Program-made: the position numbers and the translations under genes
Assembly (NCBI GenBank): GCA_944322255.1
Contig: CALUOK010000007.1
Span: 26,003-90,002, forward strand
Direction: 5' to 3'
Length of the DNA: 64,000 nt
Source: Candidatus Methanomethylophilaceae archaeon
Lineage (GTDB): Archaea; Thermoplasmatota; Thermoplasmata; Methanomassiliicoccales; Methanomethylophilaceae
Shown: in pieces, positions 33,483-42,446 of the stretch
Layout of the letters: each line of letters opens with the position of its first letter
Position numbering within the stretch: position 1 is the first letter of the stretch
Notes under the pieces: model-generated
The model's database searches: none
Seen by the model: only the letters and a program-made list of their open reading frames with translations
What the model was told of the DNA's origin: nothing

Positions 33483-33515
33483 GCGGGCCTCGGCCCGCTT
33501 TATTTTTTGTTTTTC
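33483..33515 (+). terminator. Intrinsic-type terminator of the mrp operon
   Basis: GCGGGCC pairs with GGCCCGC (7 bp, TC loop) and is followed at once by a long T-rich tract (TTTATTTTTTGTTTTT). It is one of the best terminator candidates in the window. The queE stop lies just beyond it on the other strand. Confidence 0.8.
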
Positions 33516-33518
33516 CGG

Positions 33519-34145
33519 TCAGACGCCGGTCCTGTCTCCCCAGATGATCTTGTGGAGCTGCGGAAGGACCCTGATGTCCAGATGCTCGTCGAGGACCCTC
33601 TGCACCAGCTGCTCCAGCCTCTCGGTGCCTCCGACCGGGCCGAATATGATCGCCGACCTTATGTCGTGCGTCCTGACGAAGTCCACCGCGAAATCCAGGT
33701 CAGCCCCGTCCTCGATGACGAACTTCAGCTGGTCCTTCCCGGACAGGACATCCAGGTTGGAAAGAAGCATCCTGTCGGTCATCCCCGACGAGGGGCACTT
33801 CCAGTCCATGCTGATCTGCACCAGCGGATCCTTCGGGACCGCCGACAGGTCGACGGAGCCGTTCGTCTCCAGGACCACCTGGATGCCCTTGGACACCAGG
33901 CGCTCGATGAGCTCCACCGCGTCCGGCTGGAGCATGGGCTCGCCGCCGGTGAAGCACACGCGGAAGCAGTCGCCGACCTCCTCCAGGATCTCGTCCACGG
34001 ACATCTCGGTGCCGCCCTCGAACGAGTAGCCGGTGTCGCACCAGGAACAGCGCAGGTTGCAGCCGACAGCCCTGACGAACACCGTGGGGGCGCCCATGGT
34101 GAGGCCCTCCCCCTGGATGGAGCTGAAGATCTCGCAGATCCTCAT
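33519..34145 (-). CDS. queE: 7-carboxy-7-deazaguanine synthase
   Basis: A 208-residue radical SAM enzyme that contracts 6-carboxytetrahydropterin to 7-carboxy-7-deazaguanine. The [4Fe-4S] motif is CNLRCSWCD (CxxxCxxC, near residue 29), followed by FTGGEPMLQ and ETNGSVDL. It is the last gene of the nitroreductase-mtxX-queD-queC-queE operon and overlaps queC (ATGA). The product feeds QueC to make preQ0 for archaeosine. Confidence 0.95.
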   Translation of the reverse strand: MRICEIFSSIQGEGLTMGAPTVFVRAVGCNLRCSWCDTGYSFEGGTEMSVDEILEEVGDCFRVCFTGGEPMLQPDAVELIERLVSKGIQVVLETNGSVDLSAVPKDPLVQISMDWKCPSSGMTDRMLLSNLDVLSGKDQLKFVIEDGADLDFAVDFVRTHDIRSAIIFGPVGGTERLEQLVQRVLDEHLDIRVLPQLHKIIWGDRTGV

Positions 34146-34828
34146 AGGAGGTTCTCACCGTGCTCGTACTCGATCTCGTCCCTGTACCCGGCCTCCTTGA
34201 AGCCCTGGAGCCTCAGGCGGCAGGAGTCGCAGTGGCCGCAGGCCTTCTCCCCGCCGTTGTAGCAGGACCAGGTGAGGTGCAGGGGCGCGCCCAGCTTCTT
34301 CCCGCGCCTGACGATGTCGGCCTTGGAGTCGTGGAGGATGGGGGTGACGATCTGTATCGGATGCCCCTCCACACCGGCCTTGGTGCCCACGGCCAGCATC
34401 GCCTGGAAGGCCTCGTAGAACGCGGGCGTGCAGTCCGGGTACCCGGAGAAGTCCACCGAGTTCGCCCCGATGTAGATCCTGTCCGCGTCCACGGACTCGC
34501 AGAGTCCGGCGGCGATGCTGAGGAACACGATGTTCCTGGCGGGAACGTACGTTATCGGGATCTTGGCGTCCAGCTCCCCCTCGCGGTCCATGGGGACGTC
34601 TATGTCCTTCCTGGTGAGGGCGGACCTGAACGAGCTGAGGTCCAGGTCGATGACGACGTGGTCCACGTTGTAGAAGTCGCAGACGTTCTGGGCGGATGTG
34701 AGCTCCTTCGTGTGCCTCTGGCCGTACCTGAAGCTGATCGCGGTGACCTCGCAGCCGTCGGCGATGGCCTGGGCCAGGCAGGTGGTGGAGTCCAGCCCGC
34801 CGGACAGAAGGACAACTGCCTTCGGCAT
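34142..34828 (-). CDS. queC: 7-cyano-7-deazaguanine (preQ0) synthase
   Basis: A 228-residue ATP-dependent enzyme that converts carboxydeazaguanine to preQ0 using ammonia. It has the PP-loop LLSGGLDSTTCLAQA at the N-terminus and a C-terminal zinc site with four cysteines (CYNGGEKACGHCDSCRLR). The start is ATG 34828, which overlaps the queD stop by one base. The longer frame to 35254 only reads through queD. PreQ0 is the base inserted into archaeal tRNA before ArcS acts. Confidence 0.96.
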   Translation of the reverse strand: MPKAVVLLSGGLDSTTCLAQAIADGCEVTAISFRYGQRHTKELTSAQNVCDFYNVDHVVIDLDLSSFRSALTRKDIDVPMDREGELDAKIPITYVPARNIVFLSIAAGLCESVDADRIYIGANSVDFSGYPDCTPAFYEAFQAMLAVGTKAGVEGHPIQIVTPILHDSKADIVRRGKKLGAPLHLTWSCYNGGEKACGHCDSCRLRLQGFKEAGYRDEIEYEHGENLL

Positions 34829-35307
34829 CAGAGCACCTCCCTGTACCAGGCGGTCTGACCGCGCTCCTCGTCGAGTCCGACGGACACGGACCTGACGTTC
34901 TCCGGGAAGTCGATCTCCGCGACCATCCTGAGGGTCATCATCTTGGACATCTCCTCGGCCGTGGTGGTGGGGATGTCCAGGAGCGTCACATCCTCCCTGG
35001 GGAAAACGTACCTCTTGCCGCAGGACACCGCCTCGACCGATTCCTCGGTGACGTTCAGCTTGACGTCCTTGGAGAGGGTGGGGAGCAGGGTCTTGTGGTC
35101 CAGCCCCTCTATGATCTCCTTGAGCTTCTTCTTCAGGACGACGAAGTCCATGATCATGCCCTCCTCGCCTATGTCCCCCTCCAGCTCCAGCCTGACTATG
35201 TAGGAGTGGCCGTGGAGCCTGGAGCACTTCTCGTGCCTGGGTATGAAGTGGCATGCAGAGAACCTGATGCCGGAGTATCCGCCGTCGATATTGAGTAACA
35301 TCCTCAT
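34828..35307 (-). CDS. queD: 6-carboxy-5,6,7,8-tetrahydropterin synthase
   Basis: A 159-residue enzyme of the 6-pyruvoyl-tetrahydropterin synthase family, first dedicated step from dihydroneopterin triphosphate. It has the zinc histidines and catalytic cysteine in ACHFIPRHEKCSRLHGHSY. ATG 35307 overlaps the mtxX stop (ATGA); the second ATG at 35301 has better spacing (7 nt) from a GGAGG site, so either may be used. It lies directly upstream of queC. Confidence 0.93.
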   Translation of the reverse strand: MRMLLNIDGGYSGIRFSACHFIPRHEKCSRLHGHSYIVRLELEGDIGEEGMIMDFVVLKKKLKEIIEGLDHKTLLPTLSKDVKLNVTEESVEAVSCGKRYVFPREDVTLLDIPTTTAEEMSKMMTLRMVAEIDFPENVRSVSVGLDEERGQTAWYREVL

Positions 35308-36047
35308 TCCTCCGTTAGTCTCATCGCCAGGGCTATGGAGTCCCTGTAATCGGTTTTCGCACGGGAGGTGTCGATGAACACCTTCTCCGAGTTGACCACC
35401 GGTGCGCCGAGGGCCTTGGCCCCGCCGACCATGTGCATTGTCCTGAATATGATGTTGCCTGTGATGCCCTCGGGGGCGATGACGATGTCCGCCTCCCTTA
35501 CCGCGTCCTCGATGAGAATCTGGGCGTGGTAGGCGTCGTACCCGTTCTCGGTCAGACGCTTGGCGATGGACCTGGCGCTCTCGATGGACCTGTCCACCGC
35601 CCTGCAGCGGCCCACGTCCTCGCATCTGCCCCCTGACATTATGGCGATCCTCTGACCCATGCCGACCCTGCGTGCGAGGTCCGCGGACCTGACGGCGAGG
35701 TCGTACCTCTGGGCGTCCGTCCAACCCTCGTCTATGCCGACCGGGGACAGTATGATGAGCCTCCCTCCCTGGGGCTCCATGAACGCGACCCTCTCCAGGG
35801 CCTTCAGCCCCAGCCCCTTCTTCAGTATGGGGAGCAGCATGGACGATGACATGTCCCCGCGCACGGCGGCGTCTATCCTGCCGGCCGCCAGGTCGGACAC
35901 TAGCTCGTTGGGGTCGTCGTAGATGCGGATGTCGTGGCCGTCCATGGCGAGGACGCTGCGCTCCACGTTGCCCGCATCGGTTCCGCGGCCGATACCGACC
36001 TTCACATCGGGAAGGTCGCCGCTGAGGAGGGTCTTCGAAGTGAACAT
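35304..36047 (-). CDS. mtxX: Methanogenesis marker protein 4 (MtxX)
   Basis: A 247-residue protein of the MtxX family, found almost only in methanogens (methanogenesis marker 4). The fold is related to phosphate acetyl/butyryltransferases. Visible marks are VKVGIGRG at the N-terminus, the RGDMSSSMLLP segment and the C-terminal IVIAPEGITGNIIFRTMHMVGG. It is annotated as methyltransferase-related, but its role is not established. Here it lies inside the preQ0 operon, 25 bp after a nitroreductase gene. It is the most specific sign in this window that the organism is a methanogen. Confidence 0.9.
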   Translation of the reverse strand: MFTSKTLLSGDLPDVKVGIGRGTDAGNVERSVLAMDGHDIRIYDDPNELVSDLAAGRIDAAVRGDMSSSMLLPILKKGLGLKALERVAFMEPQGGRLIILSPVGIDEGWTDAQRYDLAVRSADLARRVGMGQRIAIMSGGRCEDVGRCRAVDRSIESARSIAKRLTENGYDAYHAQILIEDAVREADIVIAPEGITGNIIFRTMHMVGGAKALGAPVVNSEKVFIDTSRAKTDYRDSIALAMRLTEE

Positions 36048-36072
36048 CTGGCTTCACATCTCCTTCTGATTC

Positions 36073-36675
36073 TTACTCTTTGGCGTGGCCCACCGAGACG
36101 ACGTCGTCCCCGGAGAGCTTGCCCTTGGGTCCCGCAGGGTCGGTGACCCTTCCGAACACCATCTGGGCGACCAGCCTGTACCCGTCGGGGAGGGAGAGCA
36201 TCTCCGCCGCCCTCGAATCTATGAGGGGGTTGTAGTGCTGGATGTTTGCGCCCAGGCCCATGTCGGTGATGGCGCACCAGACGGCGAACTGCATCATCGC
36301 ATTGCCGTGCTCGGCCCACTGGGGGAACATGTCCCTGTAGGACGGGTGCGCCTCCATGAGCTCCCTGGTCCTGGAGTCCACCTCGTAGAACAGGATCGTC
36401 CCCGCGGCCGCGCGGAACCCCGCCAGCTTCGCCTGGGTCCCCTTGAACCTCTCCGGGTCCCTGGACCTCTCGCGCAGGACGTCCTCCACCATCTCCCAGA
36501 ACCTGCGATGGTCCTCGCCGATCAGGCACAGGATCCTCGCCGACTGGGCGTTGAATGCGGACGGCACGCTGCCGGCAATCCCCCTTATGCGGGCGATGAC
36601 CGCGTCGGTGTCGACGTCGAGGGCGTCCAGCGAGTACTCCGAACGTCTCGCCAGAACCGCTTCTCTGAACTCCAT
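36073..36675 (-). CDS. Nitroreductase-family FMN protein
   Basis: A 200-residue flavoprotein. It has the N-terminal FREAVLARRSEYSLD motif of the nitroreductase family, the SVPSAFNAQSARILCLIG FMN segment and the AVWCAITDMGLGANIQHYNPLI block. These marks fit the FRM2-like branch of NAD(P)H-dependent oxidoreductases. The substrate is unknown. A TTATATG box about 27 bp before ATG 36675 makes it the leaderless first gene of the mtxX-queDCE operon. A 64-codon upstream extension crosses this promoter and is rejected. Confidence 0.88.
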   Translation of the reverse strand: MEFREAVLARRSEYSLDALDVDTDAVIARIRGIAGSVPSAFNAQSARILCLIGEDHRRFWEMVEDVLRERSRDPERFKGTQAKLAGFRAAAGTILFYEVDSRTRELMEAHPSYRDMFPQWAEHGNAMMQFAVWCAITDMGLGANIQHYNPLIDSRAAEMLSLPDGYRLVAQMVFGRVTDPAGPKGKLSGDDVVSVGHAKE

Positions 36676-36740
36676 GTCCACGCCTACACGCGCGCGCATA
36701 TAAAGGATTACTGAACCTAATGAAAGAAGACTACGGAGAT

Positions 36741-37724
36741 TCAGGGGCGGATCTGGTCGAATAGGTACTCTCCCCACTGCCTCTCGCCCAGCGCGATCTC
36801 CAGTTCCGGCGGGGTCAGCATCGGCTTGGGATAGCGGGCCGCATCGTCCATGGCGATGCGCGGACATGCCGTGTTCACGAAGGCGTCCACCTGGTACGAC
36901 ATCAGGGCGGTGGGGTTGATCTCCTCGATGACCACCTTGAAAGCGGTCCTGCCGTGGTCCCTCAGGAGGGCCACCATGCGGTCCGCCAGTTCGTCACGGT
37001 TCTGCCCTATCTTGCTGCAGACTATGACCAGGAAGCTCTGTGCGTCCTTCGCGCCCTGTATCGCGGCGAAGCGCCTGCGGAGGATCCTGTCCCTGGTCTC
37101 CGCCATGTCCCTGACCTCCCCGGTCACGGGGTTCAGGACGAGGACCTGCTTCTCCATGCCGAACGCGGCCGCCAGCGGGTGGAAGTCCCCCTCGCCTATG
37201 AAGAGGAACCCATCGACGTCGGCGTCCACGGCCTCGGCCGCGCTGCAGTTGCATCCCAGGACCTGTCCGGGATGGCATATCCTCCTGTCCCCGGTGCCGA
37301 CACGAACCGTCCTGCCGGAGGACTCCAGGATGTACCTAACCTTGGGGATCAGGCCCAGGTACTGCACCGTCGCCAGGAGCCCGACCTTCGTCGGGAGCGT
37401 GCCCAGGGAGTCGAGGATGGACTCGTCGACGTCCGCGTCGGAGCGCGACTCTATGTACAGCACGTTGGGGTCGTCGCCCTGGGACGGTATGGGCGAGTGC
37501 CCGAAATGGATGAGCGCATCGGCCCAGCCATGATAGTCGAAGAGGTCGCAGGCGCCGTAGCACGGACGTCCCACGATGACCGGAATGGCGCCGGTCTCCC
37601 TCTCGATGAATTCAGAAATCTCCGGGGCCCGGATCTTCAGGCCCTCCGGCATCTGGAGTGCGACGGAGGCGAAGCCCCCGTCGCTTATCCAGCGTGATAT
37701 GGTTTCCAGTTCGAAATCGAACAT
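36741..37724 (-). CDS. dph2: Diphthamide synthase Dph2 (2-(3-amino-3-carboxypropyl)histidine synthase)
   Basis: A 327-residue non-canonical radical SAM enzyme that modifies a histidine of elongation factor aEF-2 in the first step of diphthamide synthesis. Its three cluster cysteines lie in RPCYGACD (near 55), GCNCS (near 158) and NTACPRIAMDD (near 285). Archaea use this single protein as a homodimer. It begins directly after the L10e stop codon, so the two are co-transcribed, linking ribosome and EF-2 functions. Confidence 0.93.
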   Translation of the reverse strand: MFDFELETISRWISDGGFASVALQMPEGLKIRAPEISEFIERETGAIPVIVGRPCYGACDLFDYHGWADALIHFGHSPIPSQGDDPNVLYIESRSDADVDESILDSLGTLPTKVGLLATVQYLGLIPKVRYILESSGRTVRVGTGDRRICHPGQVLGCNCSAAEAVDADVDGFLFIGEGDFHPLAAAFGMEKQVLVLNPVTGEVRDMAETRDRILRRRFAAIQGAKDAQSFLVIVCSKIGQNRDELADRMVALLRDHGRTAFKVVIEEINPTALMSYQVDAFVNTACPRIAMDDAARYPKPMLTPPELEIALGERQWGEYLFDQIRP

Positions 37725-38243
37725 TTACAGGATGAGTTCCTGTCCCTTCTCGACATCGATGTAGCAAGGGGAGGGGAACTTCATGGATGCCCTCCAGAGG
37801 GCGTCCTTGGCGATGACCGCCTTCTCGGCGGGAACGCGGACTGTCAGGATGGCCTGGTTGCGCTCGAGCCTGGCAGCGGTTCCGACGGTCTTTCCGAATC
37901 CCTGGCGCATTCCGCTCGAAACACGGTCCGCTCCTGCGCCGGTGGCCAGCTTGTTCTCCCTCAGGACGACGTGGGGGTAGGCCCTCACGGTCATGTGGTA
38001 GTTGGCGACACCGATCTGTCCGTTCAGGACCTTGTTGGCGGCGATACGGCCGGCCTCGATGGAGGTGTGCCTGATCTGGACACGGTTCTTCACCCTGAGG
38101 GTGAGGACGACGGGGAAGTCCTCCCTGAGGTTCCCCATCTCGTACTGGGAAACCCTGCTGGCAGGGACTCCTCCCATGTATTCGCGGCGTGTGTACGCCT
38201 GACCTTTGATCTGCCTGTACATCGAAGCGGGCTTTCTTACCAT
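37725..38243 (-). CDS. rpl10e: Large-subunit ribosomal protein L10e (uL16)
   Basis: A 172-residue ribosomal protein. The N-terminus MVRKPASMYRQIKGQAYTR and the SGMRQGFGKTVGTAARLER segment are typical of archaeal L10e. It belongs to the central protuberance of the 50S subunit. A GCTTATATGC box near 38322 suggests a leader of about 50 nt. It is the first gene of the L10e-dph2 operon. Confidence 0.97.
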   Translation of the reverse strand: MVRKPASMYRQIKGQAYTRREYMGGVPASRVSQYEMGNLREDFPVVLTLRVKNRVQIRHTSIEAGRIAANKVLNGQIGVANYHMTVRAYPHVVLRENKLATGAGADRVSSGMRQGFGKTVGTAARLERNQAILTVRVPAEKAVIAKDALWRASMKFPSPCYIDVEKGQELIL

Positions 38244-38406
38244 TTAAACCACCTTGGATAGTGAATGCAATCGGAGCGCTACGGCTCCGTGTCAACTGAC
38301 TGCCGATATACGTCCCGCATATAAGCGTTTCGTTGATTACGGGCGTAATAAAAGCGCACGTACGCGTCTCCTGACGCCTCGACAGTAATAAGTAGGCTTC
38401 GGAGCA

Positions 38407-39423
38407 ATGCCCGTCCGGATCCAGATGCAGCAGCCCTTCAATTTCAAAGTGGTCCCCGTGGACGATGAGAACGCTAGCGTGCCGGTGTCGGTCGCCGGAC
38501 AGACCATGGTCGATGTCCAGAACATCCTGACGGACGTGGGGACGTCGATGGTCAGACAGGAGCTCAGGCTGCAGAACCCCGTTCCGAAGGAGCTCGTCAG
38601 GAGGTTCGACCTCTCGATGGCCTCGTCGTCCGGAAGGGACGTGGACACGGTGGCCGAGGGCGACGACACGCTCATGCTCGACGCCCTGAACGGACTGGTA
38701 CGCGAACTGGACCTGGCCAACATGGCCGACACCCGCGATCCCCCGGGCAACCACCGCGAGGCCCTCGCACTCAGGAAGCTATACTCGGACATCCTGGCAC
38801 TGGCGGACCATCTGGAGGGCTACAGCCTCATGTACGGGACCGGCGACGAGCTCAAGAAGTTCAGGCTGACCCGCAGGGACTCGCTCAGGGAGGTCGCCGA
38901 GGACGCCTCCGCCTCGTTCAGCGGCGCCGTCATCGGCTCAATCCGCCACGACCCCGTGAGGAAGAACCGCTGGCTCATCTCGAACGGCAGGGACTGCGTG
39001 CCCGTGACGTTCGCCAGCAACATATCCACCACGGACATACCCCTGTTCGCCGAGGCGGGCCCGATCATAGCATCTGGCACTATCGTCACCGACGAGGACG
39101 GGCAGGTCAAGGAGGTCAGGGCCGTCATCGGCTGCTACTCGTTCCCCACGGTCAAGTTCCACAGGATCATAACCGCGGAAAGGGACATCCTGCTCCTGAA
39201 CCCGGTGGAGGCCACGCCCGGGTACAACCAGAAGAAGGACGCCTGGACCCTGGACTGCGAGGCCCTCGGCATCTCCGTGTCGAAGCCGTCGTGGGACGAG
39301 TGCGTCATCGCGTTCCACGAGTACTTCGTGTTCCTCTGGGAGACCTACGCCGAGAACGACGGGGAGCTCGAGGGCGAGGAGGCCGAGATAAGGGAGTTCC
39401 TCAGGTCCATGGCACTGCCGTGA
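38407..39423 (+). CDS. Unknown protein, paralogue A of a tandem pair
   Basis: A 338-residue soluble protein with no recognised domain. It shares three blocks with the next gene: a VKDP-like IRHDPVRKNRWLISNG region (near 180), an AGPIIASGTIVTDEDG then LRAV/VRAVIGCYSFP region (near 215), and a SWDECVIAFHEYFVFLW region near the C-terminus. The blocks look like beta-rich folds followed by an amphipathic helix. There is no signal peptide or membrane segment. The function is unknown, and the pair seems lineage-specific. Confidence 0.8.
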   Translation: MPVRIQMQQPFNFKVVPVDDENASVPVSVAGQTMVDVQNILTDVGTSMVRQELRLQNPVPKELVRRFDLSMASSSGRDVDTVAEGDDTLMLDALNGLVRELDLANMADTRDPPGNHREALALRKLYSDILALADHLEGYSLMYGTGDELKKFRLTRRDSLREVAEDASASFSGAVIGSIRHDPVRKNRWLISNGRDCVPVTFASNISTTDIPLFAEAGPIIASGTIVTDEDGQVKEVRAVIGCYSFPTVKFHRIITAERDILLLNPVEATPGYNQKKDAWTLDCEALGISVSKPSWDECVIAFHEYFVFLWETYAENDGELEGEEAEIREFLRSMALP

Positions 39424-39466
39424 ACCCGGACCACCCGTTTTATGTGGGCACTCCGATTCCATCCCC

Positions 39467-40417
39467 ATGGAAGGCTACGTGCTGAAGGTGGTCTCTGGCG
39501 ACGACCACGAGAAGGATGCCGACCCCTCCGTTGCGGAGAGGGTCCTAGCAGATGTGGACCGCCTCTTCACGGAGATCTGCCGCAACATCATCAGAGGCGA
39601 GCTGAGGCTCCATGGGGACGTCCCCGAATCGCTCCACTCCCGCGTCACGCTGCACGGAGATGGCGCGCTGGCACATGACGCCAGGAGGATCATGCACGAG
39701 ACGCTGACCTACCTGGGCGGGCCTGCACGCGGGACCTTCATGGACGACACCTTCCCCGACGTGATCGGCAGGAGGTCCGTCGCGTCCGCGGTCCTGGACA
39801 TACACTCCGACCTGGAGGGCAACGTCCTCCTCCACGGCCCGGACGACGACGTGGCGGCGTTCTCCGACATAAACCTGGTGAGGGTGACCGAGATGGCGGG
39901 GGTGCTGACCCGCGCCTACAACGGCGGCATCATGGGGATCATAGTCAAGGATCCGAAGCGCAGGGGCCACTACGCCATAACCAGCGGCAACGGTCTGATC
40001 CCGCTGATCTACGTCCCCACCGTGCCGTCGTACGACCGCGAGGACTTCGCGGCCGCGGGACCCGTCATCGCCATGGGCACAGTGGTCAGGGACGAGGAGA
40101 ACCGCATCGTCGAGCTCAGAGCGGTGGAGAACTGCTACACCTTCCCGGTGGCCGTGTTCCTGAGGGGGATATCATCCGAGGGTGACGTGGGACTGGTCTA
40201 CCCGCTGGAGGGCATCCCGTCGTACTACGCCCGCACCGCCACCTGGTACCTGAAGTGCGACGAGCTGGGCCTGGAGTCGTCTGCGAAGAGCTGGGACGAG
40301 TGCGTGATCGGGTTCCACAGGCGGTTCGTCTCCCTGTGGGCGTCCTACGAGGACGGCACGCTGGACAACCCCAAGATCCGCGACATACTGGACATGATGA
40401 GGCCGCCGGAGACGTGA
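39467..40417 (+). CDS. Unknown protein, paralogue B of a tandem pair
   Basis: A 316-residue soluble protein related to the previous gene. Matching blocks are IVKDPKRRGHYAITSGNG, AAGPVIAMGTVVRDEENR with LRAVENCYTFPV, and SWDECVIGFHRRFVSLW. A TTTTATGT box centred 26 bp before ATG 39467 gives it its own leaderless promoter, so the two copies can be regulated separately. Both lie between L10e-dph2 and the RNase P/serS operon. No function can be assigned. Confidence 0.8.
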   Translation: MEGYVLKVVSGDDHEKDADPSVAERVLADVDRLFTEICRNIIRGELRLHGDVPESLHSRVTLHGDGALAHDARRIMHETLTYLGGPARGTFMDDTFPDVIGRRSVASAVLDIHSDLEGNVLLHGPDDDVAAFSDINLVRVTEMAGVLTRAYNGGIMGIIVKDPKRRGHYAITSGNGLIPLIYVPTVPSYDREDFAAAGPVIAMGTVVRDEENRIVELRAVENCYTFPVAVFLRGISSEGDVGLVYPLEGIPSYYARTATWYLKCDELGLESSAKSWDECVIGFHRRFVSLWASYEDGTLDNPKIRDILDMMRPPET

Positions 40418-40507
40418 CCCTGCATCCCGGACCGCGGACCGGCCGCAATCAGTCGCGCGCTTATCTATTAATAGGACCGCAGTAATCGGAACGCCGGAGC
40501 ACACCGT

Positions 40508-40831
40508 ATGAGCAGAAGGCGCGTCCCCCAGAAGGTACTGAACGACATCGGGAGGGAGCGCATAGACAAGCTGCTCGGGATGGCGACGGAGGCTGTCCGC
40601 CAGGACAGGCCGGACCGCGCCAGGAGGTACGTGGAGCTGGCGGGACGCGTGAGCGCCAAGACCCAGGTCCCCATGCCGTCCGACTTCCCGGTCTGCCGCG
40701 GATGCGGGATCCCCCTGATGCCGGGCATCAACTGCAGGGTCCGTCTGGGCAACCACATGGTGTGCGTTACTTGCGGCATGTGCGGCGAGATCCGTCGCAG
40801 GCCGTACCTGAAGGAGCAATCACATGACTGA
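40508..40831 (+). CDS. rnp4: Ribonuclease P protein component 4 (Rpp21/Rpr2)
   Basis: A 107-residue protein of archaeal RNase P, which trims the 5' end of tRNAs. The N-terminal helices (IGRERIDKLLGMA, RARRYVELAGRVSAK) are followed by the zinc ribbon CRGCGIPL...CRVRL...CVTCGMCGEIRRRPY, as expected for Rpp21. It overlaps the CRM-domain gene by 8 bp. A CTATTAATAGG box near 40468 lies about 40 bp upstream. Confidence 0.93.
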   Translation: MSRRRVPQKVLNDIGRERIDKLLGMATEAVRQDRPDRARRYVELAGRVSAKTQVPMPSDFPVCRGCGIPLMPGINCRVRLGNHMVCVTCGMCGEIRRRPYLKEQSHD

Positions 40832-41117
40832 GAAGGACGCTAGGAAGGAGCTCATGAGAAGGGCCAACGAGATCAGCCCGACAGTGCACGTCGGCAAGGA
40901 CGGCCTGGACCAGGGCGTCTTCGACGAGATCGTCAACCAGCTGAAGAAGAACCGCCTTATCAAGGTGAAGGTGCTCTCCAACTCCGACGACGATGCGAAG
41001 GGAGCGGCCGAATCCATAGAGGAGGCCACGGGAGCGATCGCTGTGGACGTGCGCGGAAGCGTCATCGTCCTCACGGACAAACGCACGTGGACGTCACTCA
41101 GCCAGAAGAAGTTCTGA
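40824..41117 (+). CDS. CRM/YhbY-domain RNA-binding protein
   Basis: A 97-residue single-domain protein of the YhbY/CRM family. It has ISPTVHVGKDGLDQGVFDEI, the LIKVKVL strand and the final GSVIVLTDKR. YhbY binds pre-50S ribosomal particles in bacteria. In archaea it often accompanies the RNase P Rpp21 gene, as here. It is followed 11 bp later by serS. Confidence 0.92.
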   Translation: MTEKDARKELMRRANEISPTVHVGKDGLDQGVFDEIVNQLKKNRLIKVKVLSNSDDDAKGAAESIEEATGAIAVDVRGSVIVLTDKRTWTSLSQKKF

Positions 41118-41128
41118 GGTGTTTTCCG

Positions 41129-42403
41129 ATGCTTGACGTCAACGTCATCAGATCAAACCCTGACATGATCAGGACCATGCTTAAGAACAGGAACAAGGAC
41201 GACGCCATCCTGGACAGGTTCCTCGCCGCGGACTCCGAATGGAGGACCCTCACCGACGAGAACAACCGCCTCAGGAAGGTCAGGAACGACGTCTCCCTCC
41301 AGATCTCCAAGATGCCCAAGGGCGACGAGAAGGATGCCCGCATCAGGGAGATGAGGGAGGTCTCCGACAGGATCAAGGCCAACGACGACAGGATGGCCGA
41401 GCTGGAGACCGTCCGCCAGGACTGCGTCCTGAACATCCCCAACATCCCCCACGAGTCCGTGCCCATAGGCAAGGACGAGCACGACAACGTCGTCGTGTAC
41501 GAGAAGGGCGAGAAGAGGAAGTTCGACTTCAAGCCCAGGGAGCACTGGGAGATCGCCGAGGACCTGGGCATCATCGACTTCGACAGGGCCGTCAAGGTCG
41601 CCGGAAGCGGATTCTACTGCCTGAAGGGCGACGGAGCCAGGCTGGAGAGGGCACTCATCAACTACTTCCTGGACACCCACCAGGACCAGGGATACACCGA
41701 GCTGTTCCCGCCCGTGGTCGTCAACAAGGCCGCCGTCATCGGAACCGGCCAGTACCCCAACCTGAAGGACGACATGTACTACCTCGAGAGGGACGACCTG
41801 TTCCTCAACCCCACCGCCGAGGTCCCCGTCACCAACCTCCTGCAGGACGAGATCCTGGACAAGAGCCAGCTCCCCATCTACTGGACCGCCTACCTGCCCT
41901 CCTTCAGGAGGGAGGTCGGGAAGCACGCCGACACCAGGGGCATCATCAGGGTCCACGAGTTCAACAAGGTGGAGATGGTCAACTTCGTCCTCCCCGAGAA
42001 CTCCTACGCCAGGCTCGAGGAGCTGAGGCAGAACGCCGAGGACCTGATCAACGGCCTCGGACTCCCCTACAGGGTCCTGCTCCTGTGCACCGGGGACATG
42101 AGCTTCTCCTGCTCCAAGTGCTACGACCTGGAGCTCTACGCCCCCGGGAAGGACGCCTGGCTCGAGGCATCCTCGTGCAGCAACTTCACCGACTTCCAGG
42201 CCAGGAGGGCCAGGATCAAGTACAGGCCCGAGCCCCACCTCAAGAGCGAGTTCGTCCACACCCTCAACGGTTCCGGACTCGCCCTGCCCAGGACGATGGT
42301 CGCCATCCTCGAGAACTACCAGAACAAGGACGGCACCGTCACCATCCCCGAGGTCCTCAGGCCCTACATGCGCGGCCAGGAAGTCATCGACAGGCACAAC
42401 TGA
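41129..42403 (+). CDS. serS: Seryl-tRNA synthetase (canonical type)
   Basis: A 424-residue class II synthetase. The N-terminal coiled-coil arm (residues about 25-110, rich in Lys/Glu) binds the long variable arm of tRNA-Ser. The core has motif 2 (PSFRREVGKHADTRGIIRVH) and motif 3 (LNGSGLALPRTMVAILENYQ). This is the common SerRS, not the rare methanogen form with a different N-terminal domain. ATG 41129 is chosen; an earlier in-frame start overlaps the CRM gene. Confidence 0.96.
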   Translation: MLDVNVIRSNPDMIRTMLKNRNKDDAILDRFLAADSEWRTLTDENNRLRKVRNDVSLQISKMPKGDEKDARIREMREVSDRIKANDDRMAELETVRQDCVLNIPNIPHESVPIGKDEHDNVVVYEKGEKRKFDFKPREHWEIAEDLGIIDFDRAVKVAGSGFYCLKGDGARLERALINYFLDTHQDQGYTELFPPVVVNKAAVIGTGQYPNLKDDMYYLERDDLFLNPTAEVPVTNLLQDEILDKSQLPIYWTAYLPSFRREVGKHADTRGIIRVHEFNKVEMVNFVLPENSYARLEELRQNAEDLINGLGLPYRVLLLCTGDMSFSCSKCYDLELYAPGKDAWLEASSCSNFTDFQARRARIKYRPEPHLKSEFVHTLNGSGLALPRTMVAILENYQNKDGTVTIPEVLRPYMRGQEVIDRHN

Positions 42404-42446
42404 GCCCGTCGCAAACCCTGAAAAACGACTTACCTCTCACTCGGGG

